64,000 nucleotides of DNA, from contig JACAFF010000040.1 in NCBI GenBank assembly GCA_013388455.1, positions 1 through 64,000 of the forward strand. Reading direction: 5' to 3'. Of the stretch, positions 26,025 through 35,194 are shown in pieces. The notes beneath the pieces are model-generated. The model was given only the letters and a program-made list of their open reading frames with translations, was not told the DNA's origin and searched no databases. A program made the translations under genes and the position numbers. The stretch's first letter is position 1, and every line of letters begins with the position of its first letter. This DNA is from Nitrospirota bacterium (GTDB taxonomy: Bacteria > Nitrospirota > Thermodesulfovibrionia > Thermodesulfovibrionales > SM23-35).

Positions 26025-27269
26025 TTGCTCATAATGAAAAACAAAGTATATTTAATAGACGTTACAAACAGAGACGGTGTTCAGACATCAAGGATACTAC
26101 TTCCTAAACTTTCAAAAACAATGCTGAATATCTATCTCGATGAGATGGGGATTTATCAAAGTGAAGTAGGATTTCCAACACTCAAACATGAGATCAATTA
26201 TATAAATGCCAATCTCGAACTTGTAAAACTCGGCACCATAAAAAAGATTCATCTCGAGGGATGGTGCAGGGCTATACCGGAAGATGTAAGATTAAGCTTT
26301 AAAAATTGTCCAGATCTAAAACATCTTAATATATCGATGTCTACATCGGAAATCATGATAAAAGGTAAATTTCAAGGGAAAAAGACTTTTAAAGACATTA
26401 TCAAATCACTTATTGATGCAGTAAAAACTGCTAAAGAACTCGGAGCAGAAACTTTAGGAATTAATGCAGAAGATGCTTCTCGCACTGAGCTTGACAGACT
26501 TATAGAATTTATACTTGCAGGGAAAGAGGCTGGAGCTGACCGTTTTAGATACTGCGATACTCTCGGCACAGACGACCCTATAACTATCTATGAAAGAACT
26601 AAGGCCTTAGCATTGGCTACAAAATTTCCGATCGAAATGCACTGCCATAATGATCTTGGGATGGCAGAAGCAGTTTCAGTAGCTGGTGCACAGGGTGCAA
26701 TTGAGGGTGGAGTTGATACATATATCAATACAACAGTGAACGGGTATGGCGAACGTTGCGGCAATTGTGACTTGGTTTCAACAATCCTTGCACTGAAGTT
26801 TTCACAAGGACTAAAAAACAAGCTTCCCCTTGACGAACATGTTGATCTGAAAAAAGCGTGGAAAATAGGAAGATATGCTTCTTATGCATTCAATATTCCG
26901 ATACCGATCAATCAACCTGGAGTTGGGGCAAATGCATTTGCCCATGAATCAGGTATCCATGCAGATGGTGCCTTGAAAGACAGACGCAACTATGAACTCT
27001 ATGACCCGGAGGATGTGGGGAGAGGTGAGCCTGAACTCGCTGAGACAGGAAGAATAATCACTACTGGTGAATATGGTGGGATTAAAGGCTTCAGACATGT
27101 ATATGATAAGCTCGGGCTTCATTTTCAGGATGACAATGAAGCAAGAAGAGTTCTTGAACTTGTTCAGTATGCTAATCTTCACACACAAAAACCTCTGACG
27201 GATGATGAATTAAGGCTTATTGCAACACATCCTGATGTTGTGAAGAAAATACTTACGGTAAATCTTTAA
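26025..27269 (+). CDS. Homocitrate/2-isopropylmalate synthase family protein, probably Re-citrate synthase
   Basis: The 414-residue HMGL-like protein opens [17 protein letters not shown], with metal ligands in [14 protein letters not shown] and a catalytic region [13 protein letters not shown]. The C-terminal leucine-type allosteric domain of IPMS is missing. From memory, [10 protein letters not shown] is typical of the Re-citrate synthase clade in clostridia and sulfate reducers. Downstream are NAD isocitrate dehydrogenase and mdh rather than leucine or lysine genes, which supports citrate formation from oxaloacetate and acetyl-CoA. Homocitrate synthase is the alternative. The start is uncertain: TTG 26025 (4 nt after GGAG) or ATG 26034 (13 nt). 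Confidence 0.8.
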   Translation: MLIMKNKVYLIDVTNRDGVQTSRILLPKLSKTMLNIYLDEMGIYQSEVGFPTLKHEINYINANLELVKLGTIKKIHLEGWCRAIPEDVRLSFKNCPDLKHLNISMSTSEIMIKGKFQGKKTFKDIIKSLIDAVKTAKELGAETLGINAEDASRTELDRLIEFILAGKEAGADRFRYCDTLGTDDPITIYERTKALALATKFPIEMHCHNDLGMAEAVSVAGAQGAIEGGVDTYINTTVNGYGERCGNCDLVSTILALKFSQGLKNKLPLDEHVDLKKAWKIGRYASYAFNIPIPINQPGVGANAFAHESGIHADGALKDRRNYELYDPEDVGRGEPELAETGRIITTGEYGGIKGFRHVYDKLGLHFQDDNEARRVLELVQYANLHTQKPLTDDELRLIATHPDVVKKILTVNL

Positions 27270-27271
27270 TT

Positions 27272-28348
27272 ATGTATACTATCACCTTAATACCTGGCGA
27301 CGGGACAGGACCTGAAATAACTGAAGCTACAAAACGTGTAATAGAAGCTACAGGAGTCCCTATCTCCTGGGATATACAGGAAGCAGGACTTGAGGTATAT
27401 GAAAAAGAAGGCAATCCATTACCACAAAGGGTTCTTGACTCCATAAAGAGAAACCGAATCGCTCTAAAGGGACCTATTACAACTCCTGTCGGAAAGGGTT
27501 TCCGTAGTGTAAACGTATCACTCAGACAGAATCTTGATCTTTATTGTTGCTTGAGACCATGTAAATCATTTAAAGGCACAAAATCTCGATACGAAAATGT
27601 TGACCTTATAATCGTGAGAGAAAATACAGAGGATTTATATGCAGGGATTGAATTTGAGAAAGGTTCTGAAGGTGCTGAAAATATTATAGAACTTATTCAT
27701 AAATTGACAGGCAAACGAATAAGACCGGATTCTGGTTTAAGTATTAAACCAATATCAGTTTATGCTACTGAGCGTATTGTTAAATTTGCTTTTGAGTATG
27801 CACGAAAAACCAAAAGGAAAAAAGTGACAGCAGTACATAAAGCCAATATAATGAAATTTTCAGATGGCCTTTTTCTTGATACAGCACGGAATGTTGCTGC
27901 ACAATATCCTGATATTGAATTTGAAGATAGGATCATCGATAACATGTGCATGCAGCTTGTTCAAAAACCTGAACTATATGACGTCATAGTCCTGCCGAAT
28001 TTATATGGAGATATCGTATCAGATCTTGCAGCAGGTCTTATCGGCGGACTTGGGCTTGCTCCAGGCGCAAATCTCGGGGAAGAATATGCTGTTTTTGAAG
28101 CAACGCATGGAAGTGCTCCGAAATACAAAGGGTTGAATAAAGTTAATCCATTGGCTATGATACTTTCAGGGGTTATGATGCTGAAACATATGGGAGAGTT
28201 TGAAGCAGCCCAAAGACTTGAAACCGCAGTAGCTTCTGTCATAGAAGAAGGAAAGAATGTTACCTATGACATGAAACCTAACTCTGATGATCCGACTGCT
28301 GCTACAACATCACAGATGGCAGATGCCATAATCGAAAAACTCAGTTAA
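27272..28348 (+). CDS. Isocitrate/isopropylmalate dehydrogenase family, likely NAD-dependent isocitrate dehydrogenase
   Basis: The 358-residue beta-decarboxylating dehydrogenase has [13 protein letters not shown], the substrate segment [33 protein letters not shown] and [31 protein letters not shown] favours isocitrate over isopropylmalate. It begins 3 bp after the citrate-synthase-like gene, so the pair likely makes 2-oxoglutarate. The alternative is a homoisocitrate dehydrogenase if the upstream gene is homocitrate synthase. Confidence 0.85.
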   Translation: MYTITLIPGDGTGPEITEATKRVIEATGVPISWDIQEAGLEVYEKEGNPLPQRVLDSIKRNRIALKGPITTPVGKGFRSVNVSLRQNLDLYCCLRPCKSFKGTKSRYENVDLIIVRENTEDLYAGIEFEKGSEGAENIIELIHKLTGKRIRPDSGLSIKPISVYATERIVKFAFEYARKTKRKKVTAVHKANIMKFSDGLFLDTARNVAAQYPDIEFEDRIIDNMCMQLVQKPELYDVIVLPNLYGDIVSDLAAGLIGGLGLAPGANLGEEYAVFEATHGSAPKYKGLNKVNPLAMILSGVMMLKHMGEFEAAQRLETAVASVIEEGKNVTYDMKPNSDDPTAATTSQMADAIIEKLS

Positions 28349-28434
28349 TCCCTAACGATGGAAAGCGGCAGTTCACAGACAATAGAACCCCCACATAGAG
28401 CTGTAAAATTCTCCTTCAGCAAATGCTTTCCCCT

Positions 28435-28481
28435 GTCATTGCGAGGAGTCCCGAAAACATTCGGGACGACGTGGCAATCTC
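28435..28481. repeat. CATTGCGAGGAG-type dispersed palindromic repeat abutting a start codon
   Basis: GTCATTGCGAGGA on the left and ACGTGGCAATCTC on the right flank a perfect 8-bp stem GTCCCGAA-aaca-TTCGGGAC (28448-28467). The design is the REP-like repeat found in many genomes. Its right edge touches the ATG at 28482 and replaces any normal ribosome site. Confidence 0.75.
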
Positions 28482-29780
28482 ATGTGGCCTGACATCCTTC
28501 TTATCATAATTTTTATAATCATCAACGGTTTTTTTGCAGCCGCTGAAATAGCAGTTGTTGCAACCCGGCGAATCAGGATCCGGAAATTAGTAGAAGAAGG
28601 AAACAGAAACGCCCTTATTCTCCAGAGATTCAAAGAGGAGCCTGACAGGTTCCTTGCAACAATCCAGATCGGCATTACCCTCGCCGGAGTGATTGCTGCA
28701 GCCATCGGAGGTGCAACTGCAGTACAGATTATAAAACCGGCAATTCAGGAGATTCCCATAAAACCTATCGCCTCTTCGGCTGAAGCTGTATCGATCGGAA
28801 TCGTTACGCTCGTTATCACATACTTTCTCCTTATTTTCGGCGAGCTTATCCCGAAATCAATCGCATTGACAAATCCTGAGCGAATAGGATTAAAAACAGC
28901 AAGACTTGTTGAGGTCTTTTCAAAGGCGGCTTTCGTCTTTGTAAGATTTATGACTTTCAGCACGAATATCCTGCTGAAACCCTTCGGCAAAAAAACCTAT
29001 ACCGGAAGGGCAATCACCGAAGAAGAGGTGCGGATGTTAATACAGGAAGGGGGCGAACAAGGAATATTTGAGCCAACAGAACAGGCCCTCATCCACAGCG
29101 TTTTTGAATTCACCGATATGTCAGCAAAAGAAGTTATGGCACCAGCAACTCAGATGGTCACAATCAGTCTTGGAATGACCGCAGAAGAAATCAAGAATAC
29201 CATTACAGAGGAACAGTTTTCACGTTATCCAGTAATCGGCAAGGACCTGAATGATATCCGGGGAATTCTCTATGCAAAAGATTTCTTGAATTCACTGGCA
29301 AAAGGAAGTGTAGACATAAGAAAAATAATTAAGCCACCGTATTTCATTCCTGAGACTATGAAAATAAGCAATCTTCTTAAAGAGATGCAGAAAAAGAGAA
29401 TCCATATGGCTTTAGTCATTGACGAATATGGTGGTGTTTCTGGGCTTGTGACAATGGAAGACCTGCTCGAGGAGATTGTAGGTGAAATAAGGGATGAATA
29501 TGATATTGAAAGCCCTGTTGTACAGTTGAGCGATGGAACATTGCTAGTTGATGCATCTATCAGCATAAGGGACCTGAAGGAAGATCATGCGATAGAAATT
29601 CCTGAATCTACCGAATATGAAACCCTGAGCGGTTTTCTCCTCACTACCCTCCAGAAAATTCCAAAGGTTGGAGATATTGTTGAAATCGAGGGGAAAAAGA
29701 TAACGATCTCAGAGATGGTTGGGCAAAGGATTGCCAAGGTCACATTGGAGAAGCTGCCAGAAGAAGTTAAGGAAGAATAG
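28482..29780 (+). CDS. CNNM/CBS-pair membrane protein (hemolysin C/CorC-like)
   Basis: The 432-residue protein has a DUF21/CNNM transmembrane domain (about 1-190, LLIIIFIIINGFFAAAEIAVVATRR). Two CBS domains (about 205-335) and a CorC_HlyC domain (about 345-425) follow. Such proteins export or sense Mg2+ or other divalent ions; the substrate is untested. ATG at 28482 touches a dispersed repeat and has no Shine-Dalgarno, but no other in-frame start is near. The gene seems richer in G+C than its neighbours, which may indicate transfer. Confidence 0.88.
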   Translation: MWPDILLIIIFIIINGFFAAAEIAVVATRRIRIRKLVEEGNRNALILQRFKEEPDRFLATIQIGITLAGVIAAAIGGATAVQIIKPAIQEIPIKPIASSAEAVSIGIVTLVITYFLLIFGELIPKSIALTNPERIGLKTARLVEVFSKAAFVFVRFMTFSTNILLKPFGKKTYTGRAITEEEVRMLIQEGGEQGIFEPTEQALIHSVFEFTDMSAKEVMAPATQMVTISLGMTAEEIKNTITEEQFSRYPVIGKDLNDIRGILYAKDFLNSLAKGSVDIRKIIKPPYFIPETMKISNLLKEMQKKRIHMALVIDEYGGVSGLVTMEDLLEEIVGEIRDEYDIESPVVQLSDGTLLVDASISIRDLKEDHAIEIPESTEYETLSGFLLTTLQKIPKVGDIVEIEGKKITISEMVGQRIAKVTLEKLPEEVKEE

Positions 29781-29875
29781 AATAAAACTGCCAGCCCTTC
29801 TGTCTTTAACCTGTAACCCTTTCGTAAAACCGCCGATGAACCCACCCTCCGTATTGCCCTGAAAGTCATCTGGAC

Positions 29876-29903
29876 TGTCAGTAGATAAACTTTTTTACTG
29901 ACA
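29876..29903. other. Hairpin upstream of mdh
   Basis: TGTCAGTA (29876-29883) and TACTGACA (29896-29903) are perfect inverted repeats with a 12-nt loop ending in a T-tract. It lies between the CNNM gene and mdh and may end the CNNM transcript or bind a regulator of mdh. Confidence 0.4.
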
Positions 29904-29944
29904 TTGCCATTATCATTTGTTATCCTTTATAATTTTAATTTGTC

Positions 29945-30871
29945 ATGAAGAAGAAAGTATCAGTAATAGGAGCCGGGAATGTCGGTGCAACAACTGCTCT
30001 TTTTATTGCTCAGTCAGGGCTTGCTAATGTTGTTTTGTTTGATGTAGTTGAAGGTATGCCACAAGGTAAGGCTCTGGATATGGCAGAGGCATGCCCTCTC
30101 TGGAATTCATCATCAAAGATCACAGGAACAAACAATTATTCTGATACAGCAGACTCTGATGTTATTGTTATTACTGCAGGACTTGCAAGGAAACCCGGCA
30201 TGTCAAGAAGTGATCTTCTACATGCTAATGCTGAAATTATCAAAAACGTTTGCCACAACATTGCAGAAACATCCCCTCATTCCATAATTATTGTGGTAAC
30301 CAATCCAATGGATGTTATGGCACAGCTCGCATGGAAAACAACTGAATTTTCATGCAAAAGGGTAATGGGTATGGGCGGCATTCTCGATGCTTCACGATTA
30401 TCAGCATTTGCAGCCTGGGAATTGAACGTTTCTCCTGAGGATATAGATGCTTTTGTTCTCGGAGGACATGGCTATGATATGGTGCCTTTACCAAGGTTCA
30501 CAACAGTAAAAGGGATTCCAATCACGGAAATTCTTTCCAGAAAAAAGATTAATACTTTAATAGAGCGCACAAGAAATGGTGGTGCAGAAATAGTCTCATT
30601 ACTCAAATCAGGCAGTGCATATTATGCACCAGCTGCTTCTACATTCCAGATGGTTAAATCAATCTTACTTGATGAAAAGCGTATGCTTCCCTGCGCTGCT
30701 TATTTAAACGGAGAATATGGTATAAAGGATTTATACATGGGAGTTCCAATTATTCTCGGGAAAGAAGGTGTTGAAAAAATAGTAGAAGTGAAATTAACAA
30801 ATGAGGAAAAAATACAATTCAGGAAATCATGTAAGTCAGTAAGAAAATTGATAAAAAATTTAGGAATATAA
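29945..30871 (+). CDS. mdh: Malate dehydrogenase
   Basis: The 308-residue LDH/MDH enzyme has the NAD motif VIGAGNVGATTALFIA and ITAGLARKPGMSRSDLL, whose loop Arg-Lys-Pro-Gly-Met-Ser-Arg favours malate. It also has VVTNPMDVM and the catalytic His in GGHGYDMVPLPR. It continues the citrate-cycle cluster and is followed by ndk. Confidence 0.95.
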   Translation: MKKKVSVIGAGNVGATTALFIAQSGLANVVLFDVVEGMPQGKALDMAEACPLWNSSSKITGTNNYSDTADSDVIVITAGLARKPGMSRSDLLHANAEIIKNVCHNIAETSPHSIIIVVTNPMDVMAQLAWKTTEFSCKRVMGMGGILDASRLSAFAAWELNVSPEDIDAFVLGGHGYDMVPLPRFTTVKGIPITEILSRKKINTLIERTRNGGAEIVSLLKSGSAYYAPAASTFQMVKSILLDEKRMLPCAAYLNGEYGIKDLYMGVPIILGKEGVEKIVEVKLTNEEKIQFRKSCKSVRKLIKNLGI

Positions 30872-30882
30872 ATGGAGGTTAA

Positions 30883-31296
30883 ATGGAAAAAACACTATCA
30901 ATAGTCAAGCCTGACGGTGTCAGTAAAAACCTTATTGGTGAAGTTATAAAAAGATTTGAACAGAAAGGATTAAGAATAGCTGCACTGAAGATGATCAAAC
31001 TCTCCAGAGAAGAAGCAAAAGGTTTTTATATCGTTCATAAAGAAAGGCCATTTTATGAGAGCCTAACCAGTTTCATGTCTGAAGGACCTATTGTTGTAAT
31101 GGTCGTGGAGGGCAATAATGCTATTCGAAAAGTCCGAGAAATTATGGGAGCAACAAATCCTAAAGAAGCTGCACCTGGTACAATAAGGGCTGACTTTGCT
31201 TCGGACATTGAGCATAATATTGTTCATGGATCAGATTCAAAAGAGTCAGCTGCATATGAGATCCCGTTCTTCTTCTCTGCAATTGAGATCTTCTAA
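30883..31296 (+). CDS. ndk: Nucleoside diphosphate kinase
   Basis: The 137-residue enzyme equilibrates NTPs and NDPs through the catalytic His in [37 protein letters not shown] opens the fold, and [17 protein letters not shown] is canonical. ATG follows GGAGG. It is 11 bp from mdh and probably in the same transcript. Confidence 0.97.
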   Translation: MEKTLSIVKPDGVSKNLIGEVIKRFEQKGLRIAALKMIKLSREEAKGFYIVHKERPFYESLTSFMSEGPIVVMVVEGNNAIRKVREIMGATNPKEAAPGTIRADFASDIEHNIVHGSDSKESAAYEIPFFFSAIEIF

Positions 31297-31364
31297 TACG
31301 CACTATTAACACTGACCTTTTCGCAAATGTTTGTCATTATCCAGCTTGTGACCATATTAACCCG

Positions 31365-31399
31365 AATAATGCAGATATTGCTCAAAAATTTATTTAATT
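31365..31399. repeat. Copy of AATAATGCAGATATTG repeat
   Basis: This 35-nt stretch starts AATAATGCAGATATTGCTC and matches 50910-50944 at 32 of 35 positions. A weakly related inverted arm may lie at 31318-31342. It sits in the 373-bp gap between ndk and porG. Confidence 0.6.
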
Positions 31400-31568
31400 G
31401 TATAAAAAATTATTAAATAATCTCTCTTTGTTTTATGCATAAAAATATTCGTAAAGCCAACAATTATAACTATACTAAGATAATGTTTTTAAAATCTTCT
31501 AAAAACTAATAACTTACCCAAATCCAGCGATAAAGAGATGTTATTTTCCATGTCTTTTTAAGAAGATA

Positions 31569-31594
31569 ATGTTACTATTTTAAAATAGTAACAT
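31569..31594. promoter_or_regulatory. Perfect 26-bp palindrome, candidate operator of porGDAB
   Basis: ATGTTACTATTTT is followed immediately by its exact reverse complement, with no loop. The lack of a loop favours a dimeric protein site over an RNA hairpin. It is centred about 68 bp upstream of the start expected from the promoter at 31613-31642, a usual activator position. It does not match the NrpR GGAA-N6-TTCC, Rex or HcpR consensus I know. Confidence 0.6.
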
Positions 31595-31612
31595 CATAAT
31601 AAGGTAAACAAC

Positions 31613-31642
31613 TTGAAAAATCACATATTAATTGACTAAAAT
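31613..31642 (+). promoter_or_regulatory. Candidate porG promoter
   Basis: TTGAAA (31613-31618), an 18-bp spacer and TAAAAT (31637-31642) lie 28 bp upstream of the porG ATG. Confidence 0.45.
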
Positions 31643-31669
31643 TATAACTCTTATTCAATTGGAGGTAAC

Positions 31670-32245
31670 ATGTCTGAAATTATAGAAATCAGATGGCACG
31701 GAAGGGGAGGCCAGGGAACCGTTACCGCAGCAAAAGTACTTGCTGACGCTTGTTTAAGCGGAGGGCGATATGTTCAGGCTTTTCCTGAATATGGACCCGA
31801 AAGAGCAGGGGCTCCACTGAGAGCTTACAACAGGATAAGTTCAAAAGAAATCAGGATGCACTGTCCAGTTCTCAATCCAAAGGTTATAAGTGTAGTAGAT
31901 TCAACACTTCTTGATAGCATCAATGTAACTGAGGGTGCTAAAGAAGATGCAATATTTATTGTTAACACATCGAAAGACCCGACAGAAATCAAACAGAAGC
32001 TGAATGTCAAAACGAACCAAAAAGTCTTCACAGTTGATGCAACAAAAATTGCAATTGAGTGTTTTGGAAGACCATTGCCAAATGCTGCGATGCTTGGTGC
32101 TATAATTAAAGTTACCGGCATTGTAACACTCGAACACCTCCTCGAAGATGTCCAGAAAAGTTTTGGCAAGAAGTTTTCTCAAAAAATCATAGATGGAAAT
32201 CTCGAGGCAACAAAGAGGGGATATGAGGAGGTGAAAGAAGCTTGA
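31670..32245 (+). CDS. porG: Pyruvate:ferredoxin oxidoreductase gamma subunit
   Basis: The 191-residue gamma subunit has EIRWHGRGGQGTVTAAKVLA, FPEYGPERAGAPLRAYNR and a GAIIKVTG segment, all typical of 2-oxoacid oxidoreductase PorG/KorC. ATG follows TTGGAGG. It heads porGDAB, which converts pyruvate and CoA to acetyl-CoA, CO2 and reduced ferredoxin, or the reverse. The stop overlaps porD. Confidence 0.9.
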   Translation: MSEIIEIRWHGRGGQGTVTAAKVLADACLSGGRYVQAFPEYGPERAGAPLRAYNRISSKEIRMHCPVLNPKVISVVDSTLLDSINVTEGAKEDAIFIVNTSKDPTEIKQKLNVKTNQKVFTVDATKIAIECFGRPLPNAAMLGAIIKVTGIVTLEHLLEDVQKSFGKKFSQKIIDGNLEATKRGYEEVKEA

Positions 32246-32535
32246 AATTAAAAAGTTGGAAAGAGGTAACCCCTGGAGCAGTAATAACTGAGGCAGGGAA
32301 TGCTGTTGAGTTCAAGACTGGCTCATGGAGGTCGTTCAGACCTGTCTTTATAGAAGAAAATTGCATACAGTGTCTTTTTTGCTGGTTATACTGCCCGGAT
32401 ATGGCAATAAAAGTGAAAGATGGCAAAAGAGCTGAATTTGATTATGACTTTTGTAAAGGCTGTGGCATATGCGCACTTGAGTGTCCTGGGAAAAAAGGTA
32501 AAAAGGCTATTATTATGGAGGAAGAAGGTAAATAA
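32242..32535 (+). CDS. porD: Pyruvate:ferredoxin oxidoreductase delta (ferredoxin) subunit
   Basis: The 97-residue subunit carries two [4Fe-4S] motifs, CIQCLFCWLYCPD and CKGCGICALECPG. Start is TTG at 32242 overlapping the porG stop (TTGA) with GAGGAGG upstream. It passes electrons from the TPP site to free ferredoxin. Confidence 0.92.
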   Translation: MKLKSWKEVTPGAVITEAGNAVEFKTGSWRSFRPVFIEENCIQCLFCWLYCPDMAIKVKDGKRAEFDYDFCKGCGICALECPGKKGKKAIIMEEEGK

Positions 32536-33716
32536 TGGCAAAAATCGTTGCTGCAACAGGTAATGAAGGAGTTGCGAATGCCTTGAGGCAGATAAATCCT
32601 GACGTATGTGCAGCGTATCCAATAACTCCACAAACAGAGCTAATGCAACGGTTCTCGAGTTTTGTTTCAAATGGTCAGGTTAAAACAGAACTAATCCTTG
32701 TAGAAAGCGAGCATAGTGCTATTAGCGCCTGTGTTGGGGCTTCCGCAGCAGGTGGAAGAGTAGCAACAGCTACATCATCACAGGGTCTGGCTCTTATGTG
32801 GGAAATTTTATTTATAGCTTCAGGGTTAAGATTGCCCATAATTATGCCTGTGGTAAATAGGTCATTATCAGCACCTCTCAACATTCACTGTGACCACTCT
32901 GATGCCATGGGTGCGAGGGATGCTGGTTGGATACAACTTTGGTCTGAAAATGCACAAGAAGCATATGACAATACAATACAGGCATTCCGCATCGGAGAGC
33001 ACACTAAATTAAGACTTCCTGTCATGATATGTTATGACGGTTTCATCATTGGTCATTCTATTAACAGAATTGAATATCTTGAAGATGAAGAGGTTCAAAA
33101 TTTCGTCGGTGAGTTTATTACAGTAAATCCACTTCTTGATATTGAAAAGCCTGTCAGTTACGGGCCTCTCATACTTCCTGATTACTATATGGAATATAGA
33201 AAATCCCAGGAAGATGCTTCATCAAAGGTATCTGATATAGTTCTTGAAATAGCAGATGAATTTGAAAAACTTTCTGGAAGAAAATATGGGTTATTCGAGG
33301 AATACAGGCTTGACGACGCAGAAATCGGCATTGTAATACTTAATTCTGCTGCTGGAACTACTAAGGATGTTATAGATGAATTTCGAAATAGAGGAGTTAA
33401 AGCAGGACTTTTAAAACCAAGATTATTCAGACCATTCCCTTATGTAGAAGTCGGAGAAGCAATGAAACATTTAAAAGCTGTATGCGTTCTTGACAGATCC
33501 GATGCATTTGGTTGTTCTTATGGACAGGTCTTTCTTGACATATCTGCAAGTCTATATCCATACGAAAAAAAACCTATACTCATTAATAAAATCTACGGAT
33601 TAGGTGGAAGAGATTATTTGCCCCAGCATGCAGAGTATGTGTTAAACGAACTTGTTGAGATCTCAGAGACAGGAAAAGTAAAGACTTTTAAAGAGTACAT
33701 AGGAGTCAGAGAATAA
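32535..33716 (+). CDS. porA: Pyruvate:ferredoxin oxidoreductase alpha subunit
   Basis: The 393-residue alpha subunit has AAYPITPQTELMQ and ESEHSAISACVGASAAGGR near the front. SLSAPLNIHCDHSDAMGARD and AGWIQLWSENAQEAYD then point to the pyruvate (PorA) clade rather than 2-oxoglutarate. The ATG overlaps the porD stop by one base. Substrate is inferred from motif only. Confidence 0.88.
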   Translation: MAKIVAATGNEGVANALRQINPDVCAAYPITPQTELMQRFSSFVSNGQVKTELILVESEHSAISACVGASAAGGRVATATSSQGLALMWEILFIASGLRLPIIMPVVNRSLSAPLNIHCDHSDAMGARDAGWIQLWSENAQEAYDNTIQAFRIGEHTKLRLPVMICYDGFIIGHSINRIEYLEDEEVQNFVGEFITVNPLLDIEKPVSYGPLILPDYYMEYRKSQEDASSKVSDIVLEIADEFEKLSGRKYGLFEEYRLDDAEIGIVILNSAAGTTKDVIDEFRNRGVKAGLLKPRLFRPFPYVEVGEAMKHLKAVCVLDRSDAFGCSYGQVFLDISASLYPYEKKPILINKIYGLGGRDYLPQHAEYVLNELVEISETGKVKTFKEYIGVRE

Positions 33717-33717
33717 T

Positions 33718-34656
33718 ATGGCAAAAATAATCACACTAAAGGAACTTTCAAAAAAGGATATATCATTATCATCAGGACACAGATTATGCGCAGGATGTGG
33801 TGCACCAACCGTCGTTAAAATGGTTCTTCTTGCATCCGATTATCCTGTCATAGCAGCATCATCAACAGGTTGTCTTGAAGTTTCAAGCTGCATTTCGGAT
33901 TACACTGCCTGGAAAATCCCATGGATACATTCTGCATTTGAGAATGCAGCAGCAACTATATCCGGCGTTGAAACAATGTATAGGTCATTGAAAAAACAGG
34001 GCAAGATAACAAAGGATATCAAATTCATTACATTCTGTGGTGACGGCGGAACATATGATATCGGACTTCAGAGCCTTTCAGGAGCGATGGAAAGAGGCCA
34101 TGATATGCTTTATATTTGTTATGATAATGGAGCTTATATGAACACCGGCATTCAACGCTCAAGTGCTACTCCGCTTGGCGCCGACACCACTACAAGACCT
34201 GCTGGAAGTAAGATTCCAGGGAAAACCGAGCAGAGAAAGAATTTAACAAAAATCTTGGCAGCCCATAATATACCCTATGTTGCACAAGCTTCACCAAGCC
34301 ACTGGATGGATCTCGTTAAAAAGGTAAAAAAGGCATTGGAGATAAAAGGCCCTAAATTTATGAATATTCTTTCCCCTTGCAACAGAGGCTGGAGATCCCG
34401 CACAGATGATTCTATTCTGTTGAGCAGGCTTGGGGTTGAGACCTGTTACTGGCCACTATATGAAATAGAAAACGGTATTACCAGAATAACGTTCAGACCA
34501 AAAGAAAAAAAACCAATAGAAGAATTCCTTAAACCACAGGGGAGATTCAAGCACCTCTTCAAACCTGAAAATGAATGGATCATAAAAAAGTTTCAGGAAG
34601 ATATTGACAGAGAATGGGATAAACTTAATAAAGAAGAATCTCTTTTTGTTACTTGA
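33718..34656 (+). CDS. porB: Pyruvate:ferredoxin oxidoreductase beta subunit
   Basis: The 312-residue TPP subunit shows the Fe-S cysteines in RLCAGCGAPTVVKM. The TPP motif FCGDGGTYDIGLQSLSGAM is followed by YDNGAYMNTGIQRSSATPLG. SPCNRGWR carries a further cluster ligand. It starts 1 bp after porA and completes the four-subunit enzyme. Confidence 0.92.
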   Translation: MAKIITLKELSKKDISLSSGHRLCAGCGAPTVVKMVLLASDYPVIAASSTGCLEVSSCISDYTAWKIPWIHSAFENAAATISGVETMYRSLKKQGKITKDIKFITFCGDGGTYDIGLQSLSGAMERGHDMLYICYDNGAYMNTGIQRSSATPLGADTTTRPAGSKIPGKTEQRKNLTKILAAHNIPYVAQASPSHWMDLVKKVKKALEIKGPKFMNILSPCNRGWRSRTDDSILLSRLGVETCYWPLYEIENGITRITFRPKEKKPIEEFLKPQGRFKHLFKPENEWIIKKFQEDIDREWDKLNKEESLFVT

Positions 34657-34688
34657 AATAAATAAGTAATTATGATAGTTTTAAAACC

Positions 34689-35183
34689 ATGATTGGTTCT
34701 GACCTCGTAATGTATGAAGAGGAGTTCCATAAGATTGACGAGGAACTCCAGAAATTATATCATCAATCAAATTCTAAAGTAGTCTTCCTTGTAGACAAGA
34801 ATGGTCAGCTCATTGCATCTGCAGGGGAAACTCGTGATCTTGACACTACATCTCTGGCTTCTTTAACGGCTGGAAATATTGCAGCAACAGGTGGAATTGC
34901 AAGACTTCTGGGTGAAAAGGAATTCTCAATTCTTTTCCACGAAGGTGAAAATGATAATATACACATTTCAGTTATTGGTCAAAGAATTATCCTTGTTGTA
35001 ATATTTGATCAACGTTCATCGTTGGGTCTGGTTCGTCTACGTGTGAAAAAGGCAAGTGAGGCATTAGGAAAGATTTTTGATGAAATAAATCAGAAAGCTG
35101 AAAAAGAAAAGGGTGAGGGAAAATTTGAGGAATCCATCTTTGCAGAGATTAGTGATGAAGATATTGACAATCTCTTCCGGTAG
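34689..35183 (+). CDS. mglB: Roadblock/LC7 protein, MglB-like
   Basis: The 164-residue protein is a Roadblock/LC7 fold (VVFLVDKNGQLIASAGETRD, SLASLTAGNIAATGGIARLLG) with an acidic C-tail. MglB is the GTPase-activating partner of MglA. It lies 11 bp from the mglA-like gene. The ATG at 34689 has no clear ribosome site; ATG 34710 is an alternative. The role is polarity of pili or other surface systems in other bacteria. Confidence 0.85.
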   Translation: MIGSDLVMYEEEFHKIDEELQKLYHQSNSKVVFLVDKNGQLIASAGETRDLDTTSLASLTAGNIAATGGIARLLGEKEFSILFHEGENDNIHISVIGQRIILVVIFDQRSSLGLVRLRVKKASEALGKIFDEINQKAEKEKGEGKFEESIFAEISDEDIDNLFR

Positions 35184-35194
35184 GTGTATCTTAA

